Assembly (NCBI RefSeq): GCF_001306035.1
Contig: NZ_LGCM01000035.1
Span: 62,001-126,000 of the forward strand
Origin: Levilinea saccharolytica
GTDB lineage: Bacteria > Chloroflexota > Anaerolineae > Anaerolineales > Anaerolineaceae
DNA length: 64,000 bases
Direction: 5' to 3'
Each line of letters opens with the position of its first letter. Positions within the stretch are counted from its first letter, which is position 1. The position numbers were made by a program, and so were the translations under genes. Positions 40,878 through 48,926 of this stretch are shown piece after piece. Under the pieces are notes generated by a model that was given only the letters and a program-made list of their open reading frames with translations, had not been told where the DNA came from and did no database searches.

Positions 40878-41363
40878 ATGGAACTATCCCTCGTTCCCAT
40901 CGAAAAGCCTGAGGAGATCAATTTCATCCTGGGGCAGTCGCATTTCATCAAGACCGTCGAAGATATCCACGAAGCCCTGGTCAACAGCGTCCCCGGCATC
41001 CGCTTTGGGCTGGCTTTCTGCGAAGCCTCCGGCGCCTGTCTGGTGCGCTGGAGCGGCAACGACCCCGATCTCATCGCCCTGGCACAGAAAAACGCCCTAG
41101 CCGTGGGGGCCGGCCACAGCTTCATCCTCTTTTTGGGATCCGGCTTCTACCCCATCAACGTGCTCAAAGCCGTGCAGAACGTCCCCGAAGTCTGCCGCAT
41201 TTTCTGCGCCACCGCCAACCCCACCCAGGTGATCGTGGCCGAGCAGGACGGCGGCCGCGGCATTTTGGGGGTGATTGACGGCAGCAAACCCCAGGGCATT
41301 GAGCAGCAAGATGGAATCGAATGGCGCAAGGGCTTTTTGCGCATGATCGGCTACAAATTGTAG
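40878..41363 (+). CDS. Adenosine-specific kinase family protein (PF04008)
   Basis: A 161-residue protein that matches the adenosine-specific kinase family across its length: NFILGQSHFIKTVEDIHEALV, GIRFGLAFCEASG, VGAGHSFILFLGSGFYPINVLKAVQNVPEVCRIFCATANPTQVIVAE and GRGILGVIDG. Only a few archaeal and thermophile members have been studied structurally, and the physiological role is uncertain. The ATG follows AGGAG. It has its own promoter and no coupled genes. Confidence 0.9.
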   Translation: MELSLVPIEKPEEINFILGQSHFIKTVEDIHEALVNSVPGIRFGLAFCEASGACLVRWSGNDPDLIALAQKNALAVGAGHSFILFLGSGFYPINVLKAVQNVPEVCRIFCATANPTQVIVAEQDGGRGILGVIDGSKPQGIEQQDGIEWRKGFLRMIGYKL

Positions 41364-41458
41364 GCTCATCCGCGCCCCTGGCACGCCTTTTGCACGCATC
41401 CAGCCTACGCCGGTTGGTTGCGGCGCGCACGGAAACTCACACTTAAGGAGATACGCTT

Positions 41459-42487
41459 ATGAAGAAGATTCTGCCCTTGCTCCTGATGGCAGCCGTGCTG
41501 CTCGCCAGCTGCAGCGGCGGGGCTGGCGGTATGTCTGACAGCGATATGGCCACCCAGGTGGCGGCCATCCTGACCGGCATGCCCAGCAACACCCCTGGCC
41601 CCACCGAGCCGCCCACCGCCACCAGCCAGCCGACCGAACCCAAAGTGATCGAAATCACCCTGGAGCCCACGGCCACCGCGACGGAACAGCCCACGGAGAC
41701 GGTTGAACCCACCGCCACCGAAGAAGCCGCAGCCGAAGTCTCCCCCACCACCGAAGAGAACCAGTCCGGCGGCGGCAGCCCAGATTCCACCGCGGCCCCC
41801 ACCTCGGCCCCCGGCACCCCCGGCAGCCCCACCGCTCCCATCACCCTGACCCCCGGCGGCACGCCCACGGCCACCGTCATCCCCCCGGATGACCCGCGCG
41901 CGCGCCTGGGCAAGCCCACCTCGCAGGACCCCCTGGACGACGCCGACGCCTGGGTGTGGCCCACGGGCGCCAGCGATTACACCGAAGTGGCCTTCAAGAA
42001 CGGCTCCATGTTCCTCAAGGGCCTCACCGAAGATTCCGGCTGGCGGCTGCCGCTGATTGACTCCGTGCCGGATATGTACATCGAGATGACAGCCGCCCCG
42101 CAGAAATGCGACAAGGCCGATAACTACGGCATTATCTTCCGCGTGCCCAACCTGCGCGACCCCCAACGCGGCTATCTCTTTGCCGTTTCCTGCGAGGGCA
42201 AGTTCGCCGTGTGGAAATGGGACGGCGAGGCCAAGCCCAAGGGCAAAGCCACCATGCTGATCTATTGGAAGGCCGACAAGGCCATCAACGCTGGGGCCGA
42301 CCAGGTGAACCGCCTGGGCGTCATGGCCACCGGCAATCAGTTTGACCTGTACGTCAACGGCGTCAAGGTCGGCAGTGTCAGCGACACGTCCTACACCAAA
42401 GGCTCCTTCGGCGTCTTCGTCAACCCTGCCGCCGACACCGAATTCACCGTGCGCATTGACGAAATGACCGTCTGGCATCTGCCTTAA
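41459..42487 (+). CDS. Lipoprotein with a concanavalin-like (DUF1080/LamG-type) domain
   Basis: A 342-residue lipoprotein. It has lipobox LLASC, a low-complexity Thr/Pro/Glu linker from about residue 40 to 145, and a C-terminal beta-sandwich at about 155-342. Patterns such as DNYGIIFRVPN, GYLFAVSCEGKFAVWKWDG, NRLGVMATGNQFDLYVNGVKVGSVSD and GSFGVFVNPAADTEFTVRIDEMTVW are like DUF1080/LamG carbohydrate-binding domains. It probably sits on the outer face of the membrane. A ribosome binding site AAGGAG precedes ATG 41459. Confidence 0.78.
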   Translation: MKKILPLLLMAAVLLASCSGGAGGMSDSDMATQVAAILTGMPSNTPGPTEPPTATSQPTEPKVIEITLEPTATATEQPTETVEPTATEEAAAEVSPTTEENQSGGGSPDSTAAPTSAPGTPGSPTAPITLTPGGTPTATVIPPDDPRARLGKPTSQDPLDDADAWVWPTGASDYTEVAFKNGSMFLKGLTEDSGWRLPLIDSVPDMYIEMTAAPQKCDKADNYGIIFRVPNLRDPQRGYLFAVSCEGKFAVWKWDGEAKPKGKATMLIYWKADKAINAGADQVNRLGVMATGNQFDLYVNGVKVGSVSDTSYTKGSFGVFVNPAADTEFTVRIDEMTVWHLP

Positions 42488-42510
42488 GTCACCTTCGCTT
42501 TGAGGAAAAC

Positions 42511-42550
42511 AAATCCCCGGTGACCGCTGCGGCGGGCCGGGGATTTTTTA
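42511..42550. terminator. Bidirectional terminator between convergent genes
   Basis: A 10-bp stem AAATCCCCGG / CCGGGGATTT with a 16-base loop and T-rich ends on both strands. It serves the lipoprotein gene and the minus-strand coiled-coil operon. Confidence 0.85.
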
Positions 42551-42568
42551 TGTGCATTCTGCGCCGCG

Positions 42569-43375
42569 CTATTGCAGGGCGGCCTCCAGCTCCAGCAGCC
42601 AACGGTCCAAAATCTCCAAATCCGTGGCGGCGGTGGCCGGGTCGCGGGGCAGCTCACTGCGGGCCAGATCCAAGCGGCTGGCAATCCGCTCGGCGTCCGC
42701 CGGGCTAAGCGCCTGCAAACTGGGCAGGCTTTCGTTCAGCTGCGCCTGGGCGTCCTCCAGAGATTTATGCGCCATCTGTCCATCGCGGCGTTCCAGGGCC
42801 ATGCGCGCCGTGGTCACCGCATAGAGCACTTTGAGCACCTGCGCGCGCGTCTGTCCGCGGGCGGCCAGGCTCTGCGCCTGGTCTCGATCGGCGCGGGCCG
42901 CGGTCAACTGGGTTTCCAGGCTGGCGGCCTGTTCCTGAGCCTGACTGAGCTGCGCCTGGGTGTCGGTCAACTGCGCCTGGGTGCGCTCCAGGCTCTGCTG
43001 GCTGGGCCGCCACAGCAGCAGCACGGCCGCCAGGAATCCCAAAGCCAACAGGCCCACCGTCACCCCGGCGATGCGCACCGCGGCGCGCATGCCGCGCCCC
43101 AGGCGGGTTTCCGGGTTGAACAAAAAGCCCATCACGCGCCGAAAGAGCGGCGGTTTGGGCGGCTCGGTGGGAGTTCCCCCTTCGGCTTCCCCCAATACGG
43201 GGGCTTCCTCCGCTGCCGGGCTTTCGCTCGTTTCGGGCTGGATGGGGGCTTCACCCTCCGCTGCGGCATCCGCAGGGGCCTCCCCCGTTTCAGGCTGCAC
43301 CGGAAGTTCACCTTCCGGGGTCTGTTCCGTTTTTTCAGTTGTTTCTTCTGGTTTTGGCTCCAAAGTTTCGGTCAT
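42569..43375 (-). CDS. Membrane coiled-coil protein C (unknown function)
   Basis: A 268-residue protein. An acidic Pro/Glu-rich cytoplasmic start has an internal repeat (PVQPETGEAPA, PIQPETSESPA). A TM helix at about 101-122 is followed by a Gln/Ala-rich coiled coil at 124-172 and a helical C-terminal domain. That last part contains LPRDPATAATDLE (242-254), which matches LPQDPWLAAQDLE in the upstream gene product. I take the two as paralogues. Third gene of the trio, 9 bases after the second. Confidence 0.65.
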   Translation of the reverse strand: MTETLEPKPEETTEKTEQTPEGELPVQPETGEAPADAAAEGEAPIQPETSESPAAEEAPVLGEAEGGTPTEPPKPPLFRRVMGFLFNPETRLGRGMRAAVRIAGVTVGLLALGFLAAVLLLWRPSQQSLERTQAQLTDTQAQLSQAQEQAASLETQLTAARADRDQAQSLAARGQTRAQVLKVLYAVTTARMALERRDGQMAHKSLEDAQAQLNESLPSLQALSPADAERIASRLDLARSELPRDPATAATDLEILDRWLLELEAALQ

Positions 43376-43384
43376 TCGGCCCTC

Positions 43385-44317
43385 CTAGGGGATAGGGGTT
43401 GGGGTGATCACCGCGGTGGCGGTCCAGGTGGGAATCAGGGTGACGGTCGCGGAAAACTGCGCCGGATCAGGCGTCAGGGTTGGCCAGGGGGTCGCGGAAA
43501 GCAAGCCTGGGTCGGGGGTCACGGTTGGCCAGGGGGTGGCGGTGGCGCCGCGCCCGGCGGCCTCTGGCTGCATGGCATCCCACCCAGCGGACATCAGATT
43601 CCAGACGGCTTCCAGGTCTTGTGCAGCCAGCCAGGGGTCTTGGGGCAGGGCACGGATGACCCCATCCAGCCGTTCCAGCCACACCCGCAGCAGGGCCGCG
43701 CGCGGCTCTGGCAGAGTGAGCGGGTCCACCCCGGCCAAAAGGTCGCGTGCGGCGCGGGCTTCGCTTTGGGCCAGCCCATAATTGGCCTGCGCCGTCCAGC
43801 GCCGTGCCAGATCCACGCGCAGCAAAGCGGTTTGCCAGATGCGCTGCAATTGCAGTTCGTCCAGGGCGGCCTGCCCCACCTGTGAGGTCAAGATCAGCGA
43901 CCCAATCTGCGTGCTTTGATAGGGAACCACGGTCTCCAGCCAGAGATTGGCCTGAGCAGTGCCCTGCAAGGCTGCCGCCTGGGTGTGAACGCGCTCCAGC
44001 TCCTGCGCCTGTCCCTGGCGGGCAGCCTCGGCCGCCTGCAGGGTGGATTCCACCGCCTGAAGCTGTGCGCGCAGCGTGGCCGCCTGGGCCTGGTCGCCGG
44101 CCTGGCGGGTGGCAAGCTGATCCATGCGGGTTTGGGCGGTCACCGCGGCCCGGTTCACCTCGCGGGTCAATTTCTCCGCCCCCAGATAGATGGCGGTGAC
44201 GATTCCGGCGGTCACCACCAAAATCAGCAGCAGGCGTCCCAACGCGCGTAGAAAGGCCAACAGCGCCCTGCCCAAAGGGGAGCCGCCCGCCGGGGGTGTG
44301 GAAGTTTCCATGCTCAT
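43385..44317 (-). CDS. Membrane coiled-coil protein B (unknown function)
   Basis: A 310-residue protein with a TM helix at about 27-46 and an extracytoplasmic coiled coil at 48-120. A helical domain runs to about 245 with the shared LPQDPWLAAQDLE motif (224-236). The C-terminal tail is a tandem repeat (ATPWPTVTPDPGLLS, ATPWPTLTPDPAQFS). ATG 44317 follows GGGAGG; a Met 4 codons upstream overlaps the stop of gene A. No family is recognised. Confidence 0.65.
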   Translation of the reverse strand: MSMETSTPPAGGSPLGRALLAFLRALGRLLLILVVTAGIVTAIYLGAEKLTREVNRAAVTAQTRMDQLATRQAGDQAQAATLRAQLQAVESTLQAAEAARQGQAQELERVHTQAAALQGTAQANLWLETVVPYQSTQIGSLILTSQVGQAALDELQLQRIWQTALLRVDLARRWTAQANYGLAQSEARAARDLLAGVDPLTLPEPRAALLRVWLERLDGVIRALPQDPWLAAQDLEAVWNLMSAGWDAMQPEAAGRGATATPWPTVTPDPGLLSATPWPTLTPDPAQFSATVTLIPTWTATAVITPTPIP

Positions 44318-44328
44318 AGGGCCTCCCA

Positions 44329-45297
44329 TCAAGGCAGGGCCGGCAGTTCGCTGAGGACACGCTGCAAACCTTCCAGGAAACGCTGGAAGGTCTCTGTGCG
44401 CGCTTCGGCCCGCGCCACCCGATCGCTCATCAAATCCGTTTCCTGGCGCAAAGCCGCCAGGTCTGCTTGGGCGCGTTCCAGGCTTTGGCGAGCTTCATCC
44501 AGGCTCTGTTCCACAGCAGAAACACGCCCGCCCAGGGCCTCCACCCGTTCCAGCCGGGCGCGCTGGGTTTCCAGCTCGCTTTGGGCAAAACCCAGGCGCA
44601 GATCCAAATCTTCCACCTGAGCCTGGGTCTGGCTGAAGCGCCCCTGAGTCACAAAAGACAGGCCGCCGCTGGTGAGGGCCAGCAAGCCCAGGATCAGCAG
44701 AATTCCCAAAAGCATCCCCGCCAGGCTGAAGCCCGCCGCGGTGAGATACAGCTCTCTGCGCGTCACCGGCCGCGGGGCAGCGGCCGCGGGCTTTTGCGGC
44801 TCCGGCGGGTTGGCTGCCGGGGCAGGTTCTTCCACCGGCAAAGGCGGCAGCGGCTCGGCGGCCAGGGCTGGGGCGCCCTCCGGCGCTTTCACGGGCGCGG
44901 CAAGCTCCTCGGCGGGGAGTAAAAGCGCTTCACTGGGTGCAGGGGCCTCTTCGACAAGGGCAGCCGCGGGCAATTCAACCGGTGCAGGGGTTTCGTCTGT
45001 TGAAGCCGCGGGCATTTCCGCCAGGGCCGGGGCGTCCTCGTCTGGGGACGCGGAGGGTTCGGCCAGCACAGCCTCCAACGCCGCTGCGGGCGTCAACGGC
45101 GACACGGTCAACTGATTGCGCAGTTCCGCCACCTTCACAGCGTTCAGCCCCGAAACGCGGGCCAAATCTTCCAGCGCGGCGAAAGGCCGCTCCGCCAGAA
45201 TCCGCTGCGCCAGCACTTTGCCAATCCCGCGCACGCTGCGCAGTTCGCTTTCCGTGGCCGTGTTCACATCCACCAAATTGGGGGTCAAGTCACTCAT
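44329..45297 (-). CDS. Membrane coiled-coil protein A with N-terminal helix-hairpin-helix domain
   Basis: A 322-residue protein. Residues 10-62 form a ComEA-like helix-hairpin-helix (VDVNTATESELRSVRGIGKVLAQRILAERPF, DLARVSGL), a non-specific DNA-binding fold. A long acidic Pro/Ala linker to about 180 is followed by a TM helix at 185-210 and a coiled coil at 222-305. With the N-terminus inside, the HhH would be cytoplasmic, unlike ComEA, where it is outside. Starts at ATG 45297 after AAGGGA. First of the three-gene set. Confidence 0.7.
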   Translation of the reverse strand: MSDLTPNLVDVNTATESELRSVRGIGKVLAQRILAERPFAALEDLARVSGLNAVKVAELRNQLTVSPLTPAAALEAVLAEPSASPDEDAPALAEMPAASTDETPAPVELPAAALVEEAPAPSEALLLPAEELAAPVKAPEGAPALAAEPLPPLPVEEPAPAANPPEPQKPAAAAPRPVTRRELYLTAAGFSLAGMLLGILLILGLLALTSGGLSFVTQGRFSQTQAQVEDLDLRLGFAQSELETQRARLERVEALGGRVSAVEQSLDEARQSLERAQADLAALRQETDLMSDRVARAEARTETFQRFLEGLQRVLSELPALP

Positions 45298-45331
45298 GGC
45301 ATTCCCTTTCACAAAAATCCCAAACCGCCGT

Positions 45332-46180
45332 TCACTTCTTGCGCTCACCCGCCCCCGGAGCCGCCGGGCGGGTGGGGTAAGGCATGGGGATATACTCCAC
45401 CGAAGGCCGCCGTGCCGCCGCCTGGGGGAAGAGGTTCATCAGGCGGTAGACTTCCGCGGGCATCTCGGTGGAAATATTCAGCCCCAAAGAGCGCGCTTCT
45501 TCCACACTGATGGGGTAATCGTGGGTCCAGCGCCCCGAAACCAGGGCTTCCTTCAGCTTTTCCACCGCCTCCGGGGTGTAATGACAGCAGGCAATCCGCC
45601 CCACCGTGGCTTCCACCTGACGCACAGCCTTTTGGGCCACTTCCGCCAGGATCAAAGTCTCATCCTTCACGCGGTTCACATCCTTTTGGGCCACCGCCGC
45701 CAGGATGGACACCGCCGGATACTGGCCAATTTGCGGATCTACCGGCCCCAAGACGGCATTTTCATCCATGATGATCTCATCTGCCGCCATCGCCAGAAGC
45801 GTGCCGCCCGACATGGCGTAATGGGGCACCATCACCGTCACGCGCGCCGGGTGGCGCGCCAGGGCGTTGGCCACCTGCTCCGCCGCCAAAACCAGCCCGC
45901 CGGGGGTGTGCAAAATGAGATCAATGGGCACATCATCATCCGTGAGCTTGATGGCCCGCAAAATGGCCTCAGAATCCTGAATGTCAATGTAGCGCGCCAT
46001 GGGAAAGCCCAAAAAGGACAGGCTTTCCTGGCGGTGGATCAGGGCAATGACGCGCGAACCGCGCTTCTCTTCCAGGCTGCGCATCAGCCGCAGACGGCTG
46101 GCGTCTAACATACGCTGCCGGATCACCGGCGTGACCGCGGCGATGACCAGAAAGATCCAAAACAGGTTGAGCAGATCCAT
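45332..46180 (-). CDS. SDH-family Clp-fold membrane serine protease
   Basis: A 282-residue protein of the SDH_protease (PF01972) group, relatives of ClpP/SppA. An N-terminal TM helix (LLNLFWIFLVIAAVTPVI) is followed by the protease fold. Likely catalytic parts are S124 in YAMSGGT, D148 in LGPVDPQIG, and H91 in LILHTPGG. The predicted topology puts the catalytic domain in the cytoplasm or at the membrane surface. The gene is 20 bases behind the rhomboid gene and 34 bases ahead of the HhH gene on the minus strand. Confidence 0.85.
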   Translation of the reverse strand: MDLLNLFWIFLVIAAVTPVIRQRMLDASRLRLMRSLEEKRGSRVIALIHRQESLSFLGFPMARYIDIQDSEAILRAIKLTDDDVPIDLILHTPGGLVLAAEQVANALARHPARVTVMVPHYAMSGGTLLAMAADEIIMDENAVLGPVDPQIGQYPAVSILAAVAQKDVNRVKDETLILAEVAQKAVRQVEATVGRIACCHYTPEAVEKLKEALVSGRWTHDYPISVEEARSLGLNISTEMPAEVYRLMNLFPQAAARRPSVEYIPMPYPTRPAAPGAGERKK

Positions 46181-46200
46181 ACACGCTCCTTATCCAGGCT

Positions 46201-46899
46201 TTACCAGGGGTAATACTCATCCGCATAGCTGCGCGGGGCGCGCCGCCGCGGAGAAAGGATCATCGCCAGCAGCAGCCCAAAGACAAAGCCGCCGATATGC
46301 GCCCACCAGGCCACCCCGCCCATCGCCATGCCCCCCGCCGCGTTGAGCGAAAGAAAACCGGAATATAACTGCGACACGAACCAGACCCCCAAAAAGATCA
46401 CCGCGGGAATTTCGACAAACCAGGGGATGATAAACACCGGGATCAGGGTGATGACCCGCGCCTGCGGGAAAAAATAAAAATACGCACCCATCACCGCGGC
46501 GATCGCCCCGCTGGCGCCGATGGCCGGGATGGTGCTGCCCAGGTTGACCACCGTCTGCAGCCCGCCTGCCGCCACACCCCCCAGCAGATAAAACAGCAAA
46601 TAACGCCCCGACCCCAGGCGGTCTTCCACGTTATCACCGAAGATAAATAAGATCCACACGTTGCTGAGGAAATGGAACCAGCCGCCGTGCAGGAACATAT
46701 GGCTTAAAAAGGGCAGCCAGGTGAGGGGATTGAGCAGGTCAATTTGCGCAGGGATCAGCCCAAAGCGGGCAATCAGCCCCTCCAGGCGCGGGGCGCTCAG
46801 GCTGATTTCAAAGAAAAACACCAGAGCGTTGGCCGCAATCAGCAGCCAGTTGACGATGGGAAACGTGCGAGAATGGATGGTATCGCGCAGCGGCAGCAT
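46201..46899 (-). CDS. Rhomboid intramembrane serine protease
   Basis: A 232-residue rhomboid with six TM helices. The catalytic Ser130 is in IGASGAI and His201 in WWAHIGGFVFG. The oxyanion Asn80 is in HFLSNVWILFIFGDNVEDRLG, and the L1 loop region (FLSHMFLHGGWFH) is complete. It cleaves TM segments of substrates inside the bilayer. It leads a possible operon with the SDH protease, so two membrane proteases are encoded together. The single-TM coiled-coil proteins downstream are plausible substrates (inference). Confidence 0.93.
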   Translation of the reverse strand: MLPLRDTIHSRTFPIVNWLLIAANALVFFFEISLSAPRLEGLIARFGLIPAQIDLLNPLTWLPFLSHMFLHGGWFHFLSNVWILFIFGDNVEDRLGSGRYLLFYLLGGVAAGGLQTVVNLGSTIPAIGASGAIAAVMGAYFYFFPQARVITLIPVFIIPWFVEIPAVIFLGVWFVSQLYSGFLSLNAAGGMAMGGVAWWAHIGGFVFGLLLAMILSPRRRAPRSYADEYYPW

Positions 46900-47037
46900 A
46901 ACACTCCTCGCCAGGCGGCAAGCTCCGCGGCAGTCCCAGCCAACGCTGGCCGGTGAAGGTCGAAAGGCTTGCCAGGTGTGCTTTTAGTATATCCCGCTTG
47001 GCGCGAAACCGCAAACACGCCCGTCCGCTGGGACGGG

Positions 47038-47066
47038 AAAAAAAGCTTCTCCCCTGAGGGAGAAGC
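47038..47066 (-). terminator. Terminator after the copper-type gene pair
   Basis: A 9-bp stem GCTTCTCCC / GGGAGAAGC with a 4-base loop, followed on the minus strand by TTTTTTT. It is just past the HMA gene. Confidence 0.88.
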
Positions 47067-47073
47067 GTAGGTT

Positions 47074-47289
47074 TTATTCGATCAACTGAATGGGATACCC
47101 CATTTTTGCCGCCGCCGCCGTGATCGCCTCCAGCGGCAGGCGCGCCTCATCAAAGGTCACCTCCATCTGCTGGCGGTGATAGCTGGCCTCCACCCGTTCC
47201 ACCCCTTCCAGCTCATCCTCCAGCCCCTCCAGGCGCATCACGCAGGCAGCGCAGTGCATATCGGCAACCTGAAAACGAACCGTGCGCAT
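47074..47289 (-). CDS. Heavy-metal-associated (HMA) domain protein, CopZ-like
   Basis: A 71-residue single HMA domain with the metal motif MHCAAC (C13, C16) and the usual beta-alpha-beta-beta-alpha-beta pattern. It probably carries copper(I) in the cytoplasm. It starts 9 bases after the stop of the TauE/cupredoxin gene and ends in a terminator. No copper ATPase is in the window. Confidence 0.92.
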   Translation of the reverse strand: MRTVRFQVADMHCAACVMRLEGLEDELEGVERVEASYHRQQMEVTFDEARLPLEAITAAAAKMGYPIQLIE

Positions 47290-47298
47290 GCGCCCTCC

Positions 47299-48336
47299 CT
47301 ATTGAAAGCGGATCTGGCCGCCGTACATGCCCATCGAACAGGTGAAAGGCATCACCGTTCCGGCGGTCTGCGGCGGAATCTGGATAATTTCGGTTCCGGT
47401 GGCGGGCAGCAGTTTTTCCACCTTCAGCGCCGGGATGACAAAGGCCCGCGAGCAGGAGCGGGTGTTGTTGGTGACCACATGCAGCTCCAGCGGCTGCCCG
47501 GCTTTGGCCATCAGCACCTCCGGCGCGTAGCCGTCGTTGAGGGCTTCCAAAACCAGGGGGGCGTTCTCATCCGCGAGGGCCGCCGCCGCTGTTGGAGCGG
47601 CGCTGTTGGCCTGCCACAGGCGGCTGACGGCGAAGGGCGCGCCTGCCAGGTTGAGGCCCGCGTCCACCGTCACCAGACCCAAAATCAGAGTGACCGCGGC
47701 CACAAAGATGCGGAAATTCTTTTCCAGGCGTGCGCCCAGCTGGGTGGTTAAGAAGGCCACGGCGAAGAACACCGGGCTGGTGCCCAGGGTGAAGGCGAAG
47801 AGGATGGCCGCACCCGCCCAGGGGCTGCCCGCCCCCACCGCCAGAGCCATCATGGTCTGCGTCACGCCGCAGGGGATGAACACGGTCAGCGCGCCCAAGA
47901 ACACAGGGGCCAGCAGTCCCTCACTGCTGCTGCGCGCTTTGCGGCGGATGTAGCGCGTCAGGAATTTGGGCGGCTCCAGGTTGAAAAAGCGAAAGATGGG
48001 GTGCACGTTCAGCAGGCGCAGGGCGTTGCCGATCATAAACACGCCCACCGCCAGCATCAAGACCGCGCGGGTCAGGGGGGTCATTTGAAACACGGAGCCT
48101 AAGGCCCCCAACAGAAACCCCAGCAGCGTGTAGGCCGCCAGCTTGGCCAACAAGAAACCCGCGATGGGCGCGGCCAGCTGCGCCGAGCGGCGCGGGGAGG
48201 CGGCCACGTCGCGCTCCACCTGATGCGAAAGGGAACTGGCCAGCAGCCCGCCCTGCACCGCCAGGCAGCTCAGTCCGCCGGTGGTCAGCCCGGTGATAAA
48301 CAGCACCAACAAATTAGCAAAAGAAAGGGATTCCAT
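47299..48336 (-). CDS. TauE/SafE-type membrane protein fused to a cupredoxin domain
   Basis: A 345-residue protein. Residues 1-230 form a six-to-seven-helix TauE/SafE or DsbD-like region, with CLAVQGGLLAS in helix 1 and FIPCGVTQTMMALAVGAGSPWAGAAILFAFTLGTSP in the core. Residues 255-345 form a cupredoxin domain (NNTRSCSRAFVIP, MPFTCSMGMYGGQI), whose Cys/Met residues suggest a copper site. Its partner HMA gene supports copper export or delivery. The upstream AT-rich gap holds a partial dyad (ATGCGAC/GTCATAT) that may be an operator. Confidence 0.82.
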   Translation of the reverse strand: MESLSFANLLVLFITGLTTGGLSCLAVQGGLLASSLSHQVERDVAASPRRSAQLAAPIAGFLLAKLAAYTLLGFLLGALGSVFQMTPLTRAVLMLAVGVFMIGNALRLLNVHPIFRFFNLEPPKFLTRYIRRKARSSSEGLLAPVFLGALTVFIPCGVTQTMMALAVGAGSPWAGAAILFAFTLGTSPVFFAVAFLTTQLGARLEKNFRIFVAAVTLILGLVTVDAGLNLAGAPFAVSRLWQANSAAPTAAAALADENAPLVLEALNDGYAPEVLMAKAGQPLELHVVTNNTRSCSRAFVIPALKVEKLLPATGTEIIQIPPQTAGTVMPFTCSMGMYGGQIRFQ

Positions 48337-48431
48337 AGTTACCTGTAAAGTGATCGATATGACTTATTTTGTCGCATTTATCCTGCAAAAAAATTGTATC
48401 ATATTTTCCCCCCAAACCTACCCCCCCATTT

Positions 48432-48926
48432 TCACCAGGGCCGGTCTGGGCTGGCCCATTCCGGCAGGGAACGCACCGCCCGATCCACAATCTGGTCGCC
48501 GCGGTAAGCGAAGTAATATTCCCGCGGGCGCGCCCCGCCCAACACCGCCGGGGCCACATGGTGCAGATTCGACACCACCGCCGGGGCCGTCCACACCCAA
48601 CGGCGCGGCACCCACGCCAACCGTCCCTCGCTGCAGGCGCGAAACGGGCCGTCGGGGGCCTGCGCGGTGAACAGGTACAAACCGCCGTCCGAAATCTCAA
48701 AGCCGCTCCAGGTCAGCACCCCCGCAAAGCGCACCGTGCCCAGTTGGTAACCGGCCTCCTCCTGCACCTCACGCAGGCAGGCCGCCCGCGGCGTCTCCCC
48801 TGGCTCAATGTGCCCGCCGATCCCGTTCCACAAGCCGCGGTTGGGCGGGTTGGAGCGCAGCAGCATGAGCACATGCCGGTCGCGCTGCAAAAAACACAGC
48901 ACAAAACGGGCCAGGGTAGGGCTCAT
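48432..48926 (-). CDS. Nudix hydrolase
   Basis: A 164-residue Nudix protein. The Nudix box is GHIEPGETPRAACLREVQEEAG, matching GX5EX7REUXEEXGU. The N-terminal VLCFLQRDRHVLMLLRSNPPNRGLWNGIGG resembles 8-oxo-dGTP diphosphatases (MutT-like), so house-cleaning of nucleotides is likely. It overlaps the M42 gene by 4 bases (ATGA) and is last of the purD operon. Confidence 0.9.
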   Translation of the reverse strand: MSPTLARFVLCFLQRDRHVLMLLRSNPPNRGLWNGIGGHIEPGETPRAACLREVQEEAGYQLGTVRFAGVLTWSGFEISDGGLYLFTAQAPDGPFRACSEGRLAWVPRRWVWTAPAVVSNLHHVAPAVLGGARPREYYFAYRGDQIVDRAVRSLPEWASPDRPW

